Origin: Branchiostoma floridae
Lineage: Eukaryota; Chordata; Leptocardii; Amphioxiformes; Branchiostomatidae
NCBI RefSeq assembly: GCF_000003815.2
Contig: NC_049980.1
Coordinates: 4,369,398 to 4,433,397 of the forward strand
Reading direction: 5' to 3'
DNA: 64,000 bases
In this document: one piece after another, positions 48,264 through 59,398 of the stretch
How positions within the stretch are numbered: the stretch's first letter is position 1
Layout: each line of letters begins with the position of its first letter
Program-made: the position numbers and the translations under genes
The notes under the pieces: generated by a model
Database searches by the model: none
The model's input: only the letters and a program-made list of their open reading frames with translations
Told to the model about the DNA's origin: nothing

Positions 48264-48515
48264 GTAGTGGGTTCTTTTTCATGCTCCATGTGTGGCTTAC
48301 CTTAAACACATGACCACCATTTAACATCCTATCTGAGGGTATTGTCCCTAACTACAGTTACATTGTAGGTAGTACTAATTTTTACCCGAGGGAAGTAAGG
48401 AAATTTGTTCAAGAGCCTTTCCCAAGGACACAACGTCGAGGGATTCAAACCCAGGACCTCTATATAGGGTCTAGCCAAAATATTGTACCAATTGGCACCT
48501 TGATGCCGCTGCCGC
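48264..48515 (-). repeat. SINE-like repeat, copy 3
   Basis: On the minus strand: AGGTCCTGGGTTTGAATCCC (B box), TGTCCTTGGGAAAGGC, then TTTCCTTACTTCCCTCGGG and ATAGGATGTTAAATGG, in the order of the copies at 25325 and 31745. Confidence 0.78.
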
Positions 48516-49184
48516 AGAAGGTCATAATAACAGAATGCAAGGATCAATGAGTAATGATGTAGTTTTTGTCATGCATGTAGCCCTCAGTGTTTATGCCCTG
48601 TTGTCTTATTCTTTATGTGGCCAGATGCCCAGGTGGTATCTCTTATGTGGCCAGATGCCCAAGAACCAAGGAAATGAATTGATGTTGCCCGTAGAGAGAT
48701 TTTTGCTGAGGGTGGCAAGTTGTGCCTGCCATGCACGAGGACTGACCCCATCTCACTCTGTCGCATGCCAGCGTGTTTGGGTTGGTGTGTGGCCAGCGCT
48801 CCATCTGTCTGTAGCTCTACTGTCCCCCGTGCCTCACTCCAGTCTCTCGGCGCTTTACAAGAGGAACTCCTCTGTCTTCTCAGCTTCCCTCTGGAAAACC
48901 GGTTCTTCATCTTCTGTGTTCATCTATTAGGAGTTCCAGCCACTGTGTCGGCCCTGGACCTTAGGGTTGAGAGTTTGAATCCCAACTTGTCGTTCGTCCA
49001 AACTGAGTGCCTACCACTCGACAAGGTCACAGTCCTCATCGTTACGTGATGTTGTAACTGAAGTTCACTGTTCATCGGAGAATCTGTATGGCACGTTGCA
49101 CTTGTATGCCTACCATTCTTGTCACAATTGCCAACCATTTGAAGATTGCTTCTCCATCTTCTATGCTTGTATAGCTTCTCTATA

Positions 49185-50851
49185 TCAGGCTATGTTGTCA
49201 ATTTTCCATCCTTGCATACATGTACGCGTAAATGTACAAAAATGTATACTGTCTAGGCCTGACTGAAACCTTTTGGAATGCATCTGTCCACACTTCTGTA
49301 GTGCCATAATTTCTTTTTTCATTTGCACGGATGCAGAGTCGAATATCGGATCTCTGGCCAAGCCCAACAATTGCAGGAAATTGTTTCTCAGTAATTGCAA
49401 TGGCATCTGGCTTCCTTGTGTTTCTCTGAACCTTGCAACAGTTCCAGTATAAGTTACGTTATTCTGTTTGACAGTCAAATTTTGAGTGCTTGGAGTCGTT
49501 CCATGCTGACCCAAAGTTGATTCCCTGGAATCTAATTTGTCTAATTTTCTCTGGATCTGATCCTGATTTTGTATTTAGTCTCTGGAGGGAACTTCTGAGG
49601 GAAATAGTTTGGCCTTGTGACAAGTGCAGGTCTGGGGCTACAGGGAGGGAGACCTGGCTTGTACGAGACGGAAGTCGAAGCATCCGCTTTCACACAAAAT
49701 CACCTTGTGGGACTGTAATTACACAAAGTGGCGGTGTCTTTTATCGCGTTTGAAATCCCGCTGTGCCCTAAGAGACTAAGGAGTGTGTGAATCTCTAAAG
49801 TACTCTGAATCAACCTGTTGTTTTTTGCCATCAACGGCAACTTCGAGTGTATATTTCTCCAGACACCTCTGCAGGAATCGAGTGCCAAGATCTTGGCCTT
49901 TCTTCCGGCCTTCCATTCCTGGTTGAGGACCTCTGTACGGAGAAGGACGTTTTGCTTTCCTCAGAGAAAACAATTAAGAGAAGCTCTGGAGTTTCATTGG
50001 AGTGGGTTCAAGATCTCTTTTTTGAAGGCACTGCCTGTTTTGTGAACTCTGCAGCTTAGGAGGCACTAATTACCAGGCATCAAGCATCTGGTTGACAACG
50101 ATTTTCGGGAAGACATTGGATTTCTACCACAAGTTCATTGACAGTACGGTTTGCTGGTGTTGTTTTCATGCGTTTTTCTGTTTTTCTGCCAAGAAACCTG
50201 AATGCACGCATCGACAACAGCTGCAGCCACGAACTCTCTTGGGGACATCGTTGGATGTCGTTCCATTGGTTGAAGGAGAAACTCGTAAGGTTCCAGACTG
50301 CCTATAGTGCAGTGATTGAAGACTTCTTGCCAAAACCTGACCACAATCTCCATCGCGACTGAGATTGTCAGACGTTCATGTGAGGTTCTGTTTGGTATGG
50401 AAGATCTATGTCCTGCACACTTTGGAGCTTTATACCTTGTTCATAAGCATCTGCGTTGGGAGGGGAGTGCAAGGGAGCTTCAGTAGTAGTTCTATCGACT
50501 GTATCAGTGAACTTGTACCAGAAGGCAGTGTGCTCGATTTTTGCGGCAGCAGTTTCCTTGCACCCATCCGTGCCATTCTGAAGATCTGGCACCTCCAGAG
50601 AAAGAACGGGAAAAGCCACAGTGGTTCCGATTGACTGCAACGCCTATTATCAACTGTAATCAACGAACGCTTGTGTCTGAACCTACACCTGGATACAGAG
50701 CAATTGAGTCCATTACCTCACTTCTCTGTGCTAGTACTGTTTGACAATTTGCAGAGGAAGAGTACACTACTGTTCCGTACACTGTGCACTTCGGGAGGCA
50801 AAAATTTCCATTAGCACCAGGCATTGGTCGCAAAGACTTTGTGAAGGACAT
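49185..50851 (-). pseudogene. Unrecognised degenerate protein-coding-like segment, antisense in intron 5
   Basis: On the minus strand, protein-like frames follow one another with small gaps and frame changes: 50851-50660, 50640-50368, 50353-50135, 49973-49776, 49683-49459 and 49514-49185. Composition is balanced, unlike the repeat frames elsewhere (for example KYTLEVAVDGKKQQVDSEYF and SDPEKIRQIRFQGINFGSAW). The order suggests one former gene or transposon protein of about 500 residues broken by frameshifts. I do not recognise the family. Competing + strand frames exist, so the strand itself is uncertain. Confidence 0.35.
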
Positions 50852-51003
50852 CCAGGATTTCTACAATCCTTGATTTCTGCTGATTCCAGCAAAACCAAGA
50901 CTTAAGACACCTGCAACTTTCAGAAACTTTTTAAAGAAAATAAGTTTCTTCCAGACCAGTGAAGATGATTCTCACGACTTGGTTCATTCTGTTCGTCCTG
51001 CAG

Positions 51004-51174
51004 TGCTCGGTGCCGTGTGGGCGGGGCCAGCGTACGCGGGAGGTGAACTGTGTAACGAACACGGGGGAGGTCCGTCCCGACGCCGAGTGTAACCTGCGGA
51101 TCCGGCCGCGCCTGGCCGAGGACTGCGACATGGGCCAGTGCGCCAACTCATGGTTCTACTCCGACTGGGGAAAG
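51004..51174 (+). CDS. Exon 6: TSR3 core and Trp stretch of TSR4
   Basis: Acceptor CGTCCTGCAG, donor GGAAAG|GTACGT; exactly 57 codons, phase 0 at both ends. It reads CSVPCGRGQRTREVNC, ECNLRIRPRLAEDCDMGQC, then NSWFYSDWGK. Phase 0 borders just before the first TSR cysteine recur in exons 6-9, so each of these exons is one exchangeable TSR unit. Confidence 0.94.
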
Positions 51175-51439
51175 GTACGTGGTCTTGGTTTTTATTTGTT
51201 TTTTTTTACATGTTTGTATGTCATAACAAAAGACAACATCTTCTCACTGTCACCCTTAGTGGATGAAAACAGGATACCTGATGCGTTACATTGTATTCAA
51301 AAAAATGTGAAAAGGCTGGGGAAAGGTACTTGATAGCAAAACAGTCTAGACCACCTTTCCTGCAACAGTTGCCATTGGTACATTTTTGGCAACTTCATAC
51401 TGTACTTTAGCTTCATCAAAACAGTAACATTAGTAGTGG

Positions 51440-51900
51440 GTACTGGAACAAAAACATTTTTCCTAGTTGGACCGCTCCAGAAAAAACGGACCTGAAAAAA
51501 AATCAGTGTACTGGATTTTGGACCGATTGGAAAATAACAGATGATACCGGCAGGCATTTTTGGGGGCTTACTGTCCCAAAGAAAATAACGAATGAAGTAC
51601 AGTAGAGTAGAGTTGTAGTAGTAGTCATTTTTACCAAGTTTCTACAGTTAAACTTGGTTTAAGTTAAGAGAAGCATTAGTGTTGTGTGCATGAAGATGTT
51701 AAACTACCAGTAGAGGTTGGATACTCCATTAAACAGATTCCTTTAAATTTGTAGCGACCATGCATTGTTTGGAGTGTAGCCCATTCACAAGTTTTTACAA
51801 ACAATTAGGACCAGGTTCAGGTCCAGACCTCAGGACCTGGTCCTCTGGACTTGGACTGTACCTGGATTTTCTGTGCTGGTATATCCACCCCTAGTATACA
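51440..51900 (-). repeat. Interspersed repeat family A, copy 2 (intron 6)
   Basis: Matches 1190-1640 block for block: GACC(G/A)..TCCAG, ACCTGAAAAAAAATC, CCAAGTTTCTACAGTTAAAC and GTTCAGGTCCAGACCT. Confidence 0.78.
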
Positions 51901-53940
51901 TGTACATGTAGTCATAGTGCCGGACAAACCTTGTTTTAACATGTTGCAAGTTGACATAATAGGATGCAACGGTGCGTGTTAAAGTAATAGGATTTCATTA
52001 AGTCAGATACATGTAACTGATAACCACAATGTCACAGGTCAGCCTGGCCAGCTTTGTCACATTTTGATTTGTCCTGCATGTTAGGCCACAGGAAGCAAAT
52101 TTTATGGATGACACACTCTGTGGACTCCAAATCTTATGCCTACATTTTCAAGAACATTCAAAGTGACAAGCTATGGTATCACTGCTGAGCCAGGTATTTA
52201 TTCTGGTATATGTAAGAAGTTGAAGCCCAAATGTGATTCACGACAACTGCACTCAAGTTTACCACACCAGTGTCACTTCAGAATCTGCAACTACCAAACT
52301 ACAGTTTCACTTCAGAATCTAAATTCAGATTCATAAATTCATGTAACACTTCAACATAGATTTTCACAGAGGATACTCATGATCAAGGGGTATACGTAGG
52401 GGAATAAAATTTCTTTCAGAAATCAGGCAAAAATCAAATTGAATGCTCGTATTGATGTCTTCCATCAGATCTACTTGCTGTGGCCTAATCTGTCTGGATT
52501 GCATATTGATAAATCAATGTATTCAAACAGATTAAGACTAAGGGAAATTGTAACCTTAAGTTTTTAGATTTGAGGTTCAAGTGTGCAATGAATTTTGTGC
52601 TAATTTTGTATTTGTTGCCTGTTTATAATAGATATGAGTATTGGCCCATTTCCAGGGCTCAGGGAAAGTATGTAACTGGAACCTTGTACATGTATATCTA
52701 CTAGGGGAAAGTGGAAAGATATGAAAATTTGGTTCCTGGTCTGGAAAGCTAATTTTTCTTAATACTTGGGAGATTATATGTTGAGTCATTGCAGCAAGTC
52801 GTGTGACGTCTTAGAAGACCTAATGCCAATGGTCTAATTGCCAAACACAGTTTTCTGCCTATGTATAGTAAAGGGCCACAGGGTTGCTGACTTCTACACG
52901 GTAAGAATATTTATCATAGAAGGATGCATTAGAGGACGAAAATGTTTCCATGGTATAACCAACAAAATTTCAAAAACAAAATTTAAGGAAATTCTGCCAG
53001 TGTATGGCCTTGTCACACCACTTTGAAAGTCGCTCTCCCGAAGTCAAATAACTGCAGCCTGTTCACACTAGTAAGTGTCAGTTGCAGAATGAGGCACATT
53101 TATACGCAAACTGGAAAACCTTCACAATCCAAATCATACAGAGTCGACACTTTCCTTGACGTGACCACGCAGTACAAGTTTAATACCTGGCTGCCTCTCA
53201 AATAAGGCTCTCCTCCCAGTCTTGAACAATATTATCTGTACTACGTTACTATGTACCTACGACATAGACCTGGGTGGTCGCGGATAAATACTTTGTTCTG
53301 AGCTGCTACCTGAAGCTTTTTCTCATTCAACATAAAAACTGACAGGTTGGCCTGGACCCTCACGATGTGTCTGCAGCCATGTTTGACGGCATGTGACAGG
53401 TCCAGACAGTTTGCAACGGGCTTAGACGCTCTTAGACGGCAATTTCGAATTCAGACGCTTTCATTTTCACAGGCTGGGGTAATACATGTAGGGCAATGAC
53501 CCTAATTGACGCAGCCGAAGAAGGCCCAAAATGAGTCCATTCAGCATTTTAGCCTATTTTCGACTTGTAGTAGGAAAATGTAAGAGAAATTTCATATTGT
53601 TGAGACAGGGTAGGGTGCAGACGTTCAGATTAGGCAAAAAAAAGGTTTTGGTCCATTATTTAGGCCTGTGCTGACCCCTATGTATATAATTTGATGTGGT
53701 CAGGCCCTAAAATGAAATCATGAAAATCGATCTAAGATGGTGGTACATTTGAAGGCTACGACGACTTCCACTGGTCGCAATTTTTAAAAACCAGACTTTT
53801 GGACACTTGAGATAGCGGGCTGCTGTGTGGGGTGAGTTCTTATGACCTGGAATGTTCACGGATGAGGTTATGACACCCTGAACTTGACTACTTTTACATT
53901 ATCGCCAATACAGATTTCCATTAGTCTTCACTGCCCTGTA
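51901..53940. other. Intron 6, remainder, no gene seen
   Basis: AT-rich with short frames. No repeat unit identified. Confidence 0.5.
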
Positions 53941-54037
53941 AGTTAACCATAACCTGCCCCCCTCCCCTCACAGTGCTCCTCAGATTGCGGCAACGGTATC
54001 CAGAAGCGCAACGTGCTGTGTGTATCTTTAGTCAGGA
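53941..54037 (+). pseudogene. Truncated duplicate of the exon 7 acceptor and 5' half
   Basis: These ~97 bases repeat, at an offset of about 125 bases, the end of intron 6 and the first ~50 bases of exon 7 (compare 54065-54160). The copy keeps the polypyrimidine tract, the CAG acceptor (ends 53973) and codons for CSSDCGNGIQKRNVLC. It then gains two bases (GTGTGT) that shift the frame, and reads into a TAG at 54062. It lacks the second half of the TSR. It looks like a partial tandem duplication. It could act as a competing acceptor or poison exon, but normal splicing presumably skips it. Confidence 0.82.
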
Positions 54038-54098
54038 TTTTGCGTTTTATATATCTGCAGGGATAGTTAACCATAACCTGCCCCCCTCCCCCTTACAG

Positions 54099-54278
54099 TG
54101 CTCCTCAGATTGCGGCAATGGCATCCAGAAGCGGAACGTGCTGTGTATCCTGAGTCAGGACCATGACCTCCCCCTGGGCAGCTGTGATGGGAAGAAGAAG
54201 CCGTCGGAGACCCAGTCCTGCGACATGGACAGCTGTAACAGGAACAGTGCACACTGGTTCTCTGGGCCATGGGGACAG
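54099..54278 (+). CDS. Exon 7: TSR4 core and Trp stretch of TSR5
   Basis: Acceptor CCCCCTTACAG, donor GGACAG|GTCAGT; exactly 60 codons, phase 0-0. It reads CSSDCGNGIQKRNVLC, then GSCDGKKKPSETQSC and DMDSCN, then AHWFSGPWGQ. The six TSR cysteines are present. Asp replaces Ser/Thr before the second cysteine, so the O-fucose consensus is lost. A truncated copy of its first half lies 125 bases upstream. Confidence 0.94.
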
Positions 54279-54871
54279 GTCAGTTAGTTATTATATAATG
54301 ATAGTTATTTTTATTATCAGAGATCTGCACCTTAGAACACATGCATGCAATGTCAAGTTAGACAAGTATTATGCTGGTCTCTCTCTGGATGCATGTTGTA
54401 ACTGTCCTGGGGTTTAAATGCCATTTACCAAGTACCCAATTCGATTTCTGGTGTGGGAACCACTGAAATACAGACTGAGGCATGTAGAAACAGCTCCAGG
54501 GAATCAAATCCGGGCCCACCAACTCACAAAACCAACACCATAACCCTAGGCTAAAAGGTCCAGACCCACCAGTAACAGTTACAGACTGAAAACCGACGAG
54601 TAAGGTTATCATGCGTAGCTCTCATGCATATACGTAGGCCTTTATGCAAGGCTTGGTTGTGGTATGTAGAAAGACACTGACATCCACCCACTGTCGGCCT
54701 TCATATAGGGATGTGGTTGCATTTCATTTTTTTTATCTATGAACTCCTGTCTTTCTGTTTACATATGTCATTGGCTTCCTTGGAAGTCGCTCATTCAGTT
54801 AGAAAGGGCCAATTTCCAAGGGGGTTTGGATAACTGTATCCAAGATTTTCATGGCCTGTTTCCCCCTCCAG
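54279..54871. other. Intron 7, nothing else seen
   Basis: Unique sequence ending in TTTCCCCCTCCAG. Confidence 0.65.
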
Positions 54872-55057
54872 TGCTCAGCGCCATGTGGAGAGGGCACACA
54901 GGAGCGAGATGTCATGTGTATCGAGGTGAACAAGCGGGAACATTCGCACCACATCGTGTCTCAGCACCGCTGTGAGCAGGGCACCAGGCCGAAACACGAG
55001 CAGAGGTGCGAGGTACAGCCTTGCACCGCCATGTGGTACCACACTGACTGGAGTCAG
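54872..55057 (+). CDS. Exon 8: TSR5 core and Trp stretch of TSR6
   Basis: Acceptor CCCCCTCCAG, donor AGTCAG|GTAAGG; exactly 62 codons, phase 0-0. It reads CSAPCGEGTQERDVMC, then HHIVSQHRCEQGTRPK, CEVQPC and MWYHTDWSQ. The His-rich loop (HSHHIVSQHRC) between the second and third cysteine pairs is slightly longer than in the neighbouring TSRs. Confidence 0.94.
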
Positions 55058-55139
55058 GTAAGGAAATACAGCTCATAGCCTATTATCATATGTCATGGTC
55101 TGCTGTAACATGTCTTATGTCATACCTGTGACGTGAAAA

Positions 55140-55850
55140 CGTTTGATACGGGTGTTCCGGACCGTGTGATAATTTTCCGTATCACACAGGTTCGAAAGTT
55201 GTATCATACAGGCTTCTTTCAAGTAAATCAAACTATTTCGAGCGTCCCGAATACAGCACGGTTGAAAATTCAAATATCGGATTCGGACATTAGAAGGACA
55301 CAACATTTTCTCATTTTCTGGTGCATTTCGCATCGAAATATGTTTTCTCAGGTGGGTATGACATAAATAAAATACAACACGGCGTATTCAGCATCACCCT
55401 CGGTCCCAGCCCTCCAGCGGGTCGGATCACCCTCTGGCCTTCGGGCGATCCCTCCCGCTGTCGGGCTGGTACCTCAGGTGATACGGAATACACCGTGTTG
55501 TATTCTTTTTTTACTCGGGCCACGATAACGTATGATACTGGGTAATATTTTTCTGTATCAAAAAGGCGGTTCTAAGTCGTATCACGCAGCTCATTATGAA
55601 TCAAACGTACTCTGAGCGTGCACGGCGAAAATGTTGAATACCAGATTAGGGATTGCTGATAGTTCTTTGTTCAAGGACAGCAAATTATCTCAACTTCTGC
55701 TGCATTTTGCTTAAAAACATGTTTTCTGAGGTGGTATAATTCTATGAATGAAATACAACATGGTGCAATCCACATCACCCTCGGTCCCAGATGGATCACC
55801 CTCCGGCCTTCAGTACCTGGGGGCTGGTACTGCTTTGCATACATTATACA
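55140..55850. repeat. Intron 8: tandemly duplicated repeat, ~390-base unit, two copies
   Basis: GTATCA(C/T)ACAG...GTTTTCTCAGGTGG...AAATACAACACGGCGTATT...CATCACCCTCGGTCCCAG appears at 55180-55420 and again, diverged, at 55555-55800. Within copy 1, AATACAACACGGCGTATTC and GAATACACCGTGTTGTATT form inverted ends. Confidence 0.75.
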
Positions 55851-55884
55851 TGTACGGTGATGGACATACTGGTTTTTTTTTCAG

Positions 55885-56035
55885 TGTTCGAAGTCGTGCG
55901 ACGGTGGTTACCGCGTACGTGTGGTCCAGTGTCTGGACGAGAAGCAGCAGATCAGCACCAAGTGCAACAAGGCGCTACGGCCGCCTGACCGGGAACCCTG
56001 CAGCGTCAAGCCTTGCTACATTGCATCATCACATG
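55885..56035 (+). CDS. Exon 9: TSR6 core
   Basis: Acceptor TTTTTTTTCAG, donor ACATG|GTAGGT; 151 bases, phase 0 in, phase 1 out. It reads CSKSCDGGYRVRVVQC, then KCNKALRPPDREPC and SVKPC, then YIASSHG. This is the last TSR. The usual CG of the CxxxCG motif is CD here. The switch to phase 1 at its end sets the phase of all remaining exons. Confidence 0.93.
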
Positions 56036-56659
56036 GTAGGTATACAAAAAGGTTCGGGTTCAAATCTCAACCTAACTGTTGACTGAAGATTTAGAGTTCA
56101 GGATCCAGGCTTTGCATGGTTTTACAGGTATAAGGTAGTTTATCCCAGCCTGTCATAATTATACACTGTGCCAAACCCTATTACGTCCTAGCCTCATATG
56201 GCACGTTTAGGTGTAAAGATTTGTTCACATCCAAACCTGACTATCAGAATAGATTGTGGCATCTAGCCCTTTTTTGCCTCATTGGCCTCTACATTCATGA
56301 CTCTAACCCCATGCTGAACACTAGGACAGAAACATGCATATAATATACATACAATTAACTTTTTATTAGTTTTGTTTGATGATACTTGCAATTCTTTCCT
56401 TAGGATATACAAATGTAGGTGCTGCAGTGGTGCCTTGCTTACACTTGCAGTGTAATATGAAGGGGTTACTAGCAAATTCATCTGTTTTGACTTCTGAAAC
56501 TCAGGTTTAAGAAAAATTCAGTTCAGTTAGTTCATCCTCGTATATAGTACAAGGTGCCACAAATGACGCTGCTACAGACATCTCATGCCTATGGCTGGTA
56601 CAGAAGTTCAAAAGGAGATTTTCTTACCCTTCCTGTAACTTGTCACCTGTGTGTTTCAG
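56036..56659. other. Intron 9, nothing else seen
   Basis: Unique AT-rich intron. Confidence 0.6.
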
Positions 56660-56695
56660 CCCCCGTTTTCTACCACACCTCCACCCCCAGGGCTA
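56660..56695 (+). CDS. Exon 10: 36-base micro-exon, linker
   Basis: Acceptor TGTGTGTTTCAG, donor GGCTA|GTAAGT; 36 bases, phase 1 in and out. It adds A/PVFYHTSTPRA to the linker between TSR6 and PLAC. It is supported by strong splice sites, by phase, and by similarity in size, composition and donor (gct-A|GTAAGT) to the next two exons. Being symmetric, it can be skipped without disturbing the frame. Confidence 0.75.
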
Positions 56696-57816
56696 GTAAG
56701 TACAGGAGCCTTTCAGTCGTCAGTGAGGCGTGGCTTCAGTAGTTGGTATCAGTCTAAATGCTGTCCAAAGTTCTGCAGGGCCCCATGACTGTAGTGTTTG
56801 TGGCATTCCAACTCAAAGGCTACATCAGTTTGATTTCTTGGTTCTCTTATGAAAAAGTAAATGAAAGTATTATTTATTCTAGTATCTAAGTGATCAAAGC
56901 ATAAAAACAAAGTCACTCTTTTTGGCCGTTTTCATACACTTGAGTCTACTTACTATACACAGCGATATTCACAGCGTTTGAATGTGACTAAAATATGAAA
57001 TGAGAATGTTTTGAAATACGCACACTTCTCAGTCCAACACTTGATTGAGCTGTTTGACATTTTGACCTGATCTTTGTCCAAGTTTCCGACGAACAAATAA
57101 ATAAAGGAGCATACTCAAATGCGTTCAGTGGTTCCCTTGAATTTAACTGAAATTTGTCGACAGTCTATTTGTGGTGATTTTTTAAAATATTCAAACTAGT
57201 TACGAATGTCAATCTAGATTTGTATGGAGATTATTTGTAGATTCTTAAAACCAAAGAAAAAGTTTTCTTTTTCATTTTCGTTTACATTTTGCAAGGTTTC
57301 CTTCCATTACTATCTTTAAAATGTTTATGATTAAAAATGTGTGAGAACTGAGCAAATAAGTTGATGTGGCCTAGGCTGGGTGAAGGCTATAAGGCATGAT
57401 GGTAGACTGGATAGTTGTTGTTTTGGGCTCTCCAGGGAAAGGCCTCTGTATTAGATTTGAAAGGAAATTTTAAGGTTTGAAAAGAACTTTTAAGCTTAAC
57501 TTGAAATCGAAAAGTCTACTTTACCATGATGGACTTTTGTAAAACAAGTGAGAACTTGACATTGTAGTTCATTCTATCATTGTATGGTACATGTAGGCTT
57601 TTCAATTTTTAGTTTAGTTTTCCTTGAAGAAGGCATATGGTTTAGATATAGAGGGACATTTAGTTGTTTCAACTTTTGAGCTGCAGCTTCTTTGCACCTG
57701 ATGGGAGCTGTTGTGTTGCACCATAGGATAGTTGAACTCTGGCTGCGCTACTATGTACAATGTATAGAAGCTGGGTGTCAATAACATAATTACATTTTGC
57801 TCTCTTTTGGTTTCAG
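56696..57816. other. Intron 10, nothing else seen
   Basis: AT-rich intron; no further phase 1-1 micro-exon with strong sites was noticed, though one could be missed. Confidence 0.5.
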
Positions 57817-57849
57817 GGACAGTCCCCACCTTTTCCAACTCTGCTGTTA
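57817..57849 (+). CDS. Exon 11: 33-base micro-exon, linker
   Basis: Acceptor TTTTGGTTTCAG, donor TGTTA|GTAAGT; 33 bases, phase 1-1. It encodes RTVPTFSNSAV, a Ser/Thr/Pro linker. The last codon is split after its first A, as in exons 10 and 12, pointing to origin by exon duplication. Confidence 0.72.
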
Positions 57850-58164
57850 GTAAGTAGTGAAAACAAAGTTGTAGATTCATGTGGTGGTTTTTCCTTGCGA
57901 TTGGTACAAGTTAAAGAAAAGATAATTCAGACTCACAAAAACGCTTCCATCCCCGAGGGGACTTCCATGAAAATTCACATCCATTCTGAAAACATACTTT
58001 GTGACCGCAATCTAATGATTAAAATGTATGTCAAACATTTGCATCAAACATTGAAGCCAGCAGTTTTTGAGGGTCTGAATCAGGTCTAATATATTGTAGA
58101 GGTGGATTTGCACATTTCACAGGGTGAAGAGGAGTGGGCATGCACTAACATGTTCTCGTCTCAG

Positions 58165-58200
58165 TTTCAGAACCGGCAGAGCGCCTCTACTCGGCCGCTA
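58165..58200 (+). CDS. Exon 12: 36- or 30-base micro-exon, linker
   Basis: Two acceptors six bases apart (CTCAG at 58164 and TTCAG at 58170) both keep the frame; the donor is CCGCTA|GTAAGT. The longer form encodes SEPAERLYSAA after the junction residue. Phase 1-1. The tandem acceptor could yield a two-residue length variant. The exon is short and would be easy to miss, but phase, site strength and similarity to exons 10-11 support it. Confidence 0.72.
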
Positions 58201-59398
58201 GTAAGTACAGCTCACTAGACGTGGTGACGTGTTGCTGTACTGAGCTTTCTAAAAACAAGATGGCCGCTACGTTTCTACGTTTTAATTACACCCAAAATAA
58301 CAGAACGTTGCTTTTATGAACTGCAGGATTTGTGTGAAAATAACCTGGCTGGAATACTATTGGAGCTGCTTTCAACAATACAGAAAAAAAATATGTTTCA
58401 CAATAATACTTGAAAGTCTGATGCCGCCCCTAAAAGTACAATGGACTAACAGAGTTTTTGTGAGATGTTTTCACTATAATCCACTGTTGTTCTGTTGTTT
58501 CCTAACAACTGTATGTAGTTCTGGAGTTTGCAGTTTATTTCAGGTATATGAGTGCTGATCCTTTAATCCCTTATCCAAGGCGTTGTTGCTTTAGCAGCTT
58601 GTAACGTTAATGCGAGAGGCTGAATTAAGCTTTTTATGTTTTAATCTTAAAAAAAGATTTACCTGTAAGTGTAATTAATCTTGAATTTTACGTCTATCTT
58701 CTTAAGGAGTAAGGTTGATTCAATTACTCTGAGCAAGAGATACATGACTCGAGTGAGAAATTGTAATTGCCTGGCTTGACGTGCTGAATGTATTGGTATC
58801 AAATTTCATCATGGAATGTACCAACACAACATTGCTAAAATTTATATTTAGTGTATTCTTGGCTGGGCTTCGCAAGCGAAGATCATCTAGGGATGATCTA
58901 GTATTCAAGTGTATACTGACAAAGTAAAGGACAATTAGTTTTATTCATAGATGATTGACATGATTGGCTAGAACTGCGTCTTTCATTTTGCTGCTGAGGA
59001 CGGACAAAAATTTTGCCCATTCCATCCTCTGTGATAGAGAAAAATCAGGATATGAAGATATTAATTGAACCAAGCTAAGTCTACCAGTAAAAATTTGCCC
59101 CTCAAAATAAAGGAAATGTTTCTGAGGGTGTAGGTCTCACAATTTTCCCGGGGGAGCATGCCTCCAGACCCCCCTTGGATTGTCATGCCTTTGATGGGAT
59201 TTTCATTCAAAATCCCAGGGACAGTAAAATATTTCAGGCTGGCTAGGACACTGATACCATGTGGCCGAAGCTTCTATGTTTTGCATCCATGTAACGGTAA
59301 AGGTGTTCGTTGGTCTCGTAGGACCTTGAGCAGTACAAAATTCTACACAATGTACTTTTGCGTCTAACAATGTGTATATTATTGAATGTGTTACCCAG
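58201..59398. other. Intron 12; repeat fragment at 59140-59240
   Basis: TTTTCCCGGGGGAGCATGCC and CCAGACCCCCCTTGGAT belong to the CCCCCGGGAAAATTT family also at 10050 and 13320. The rest is AT-rich, with GCTTCGCAAGCGAAG and GATCATCTAGGGATGATC palindromes at 58866-58896. Confidence 0.6.
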
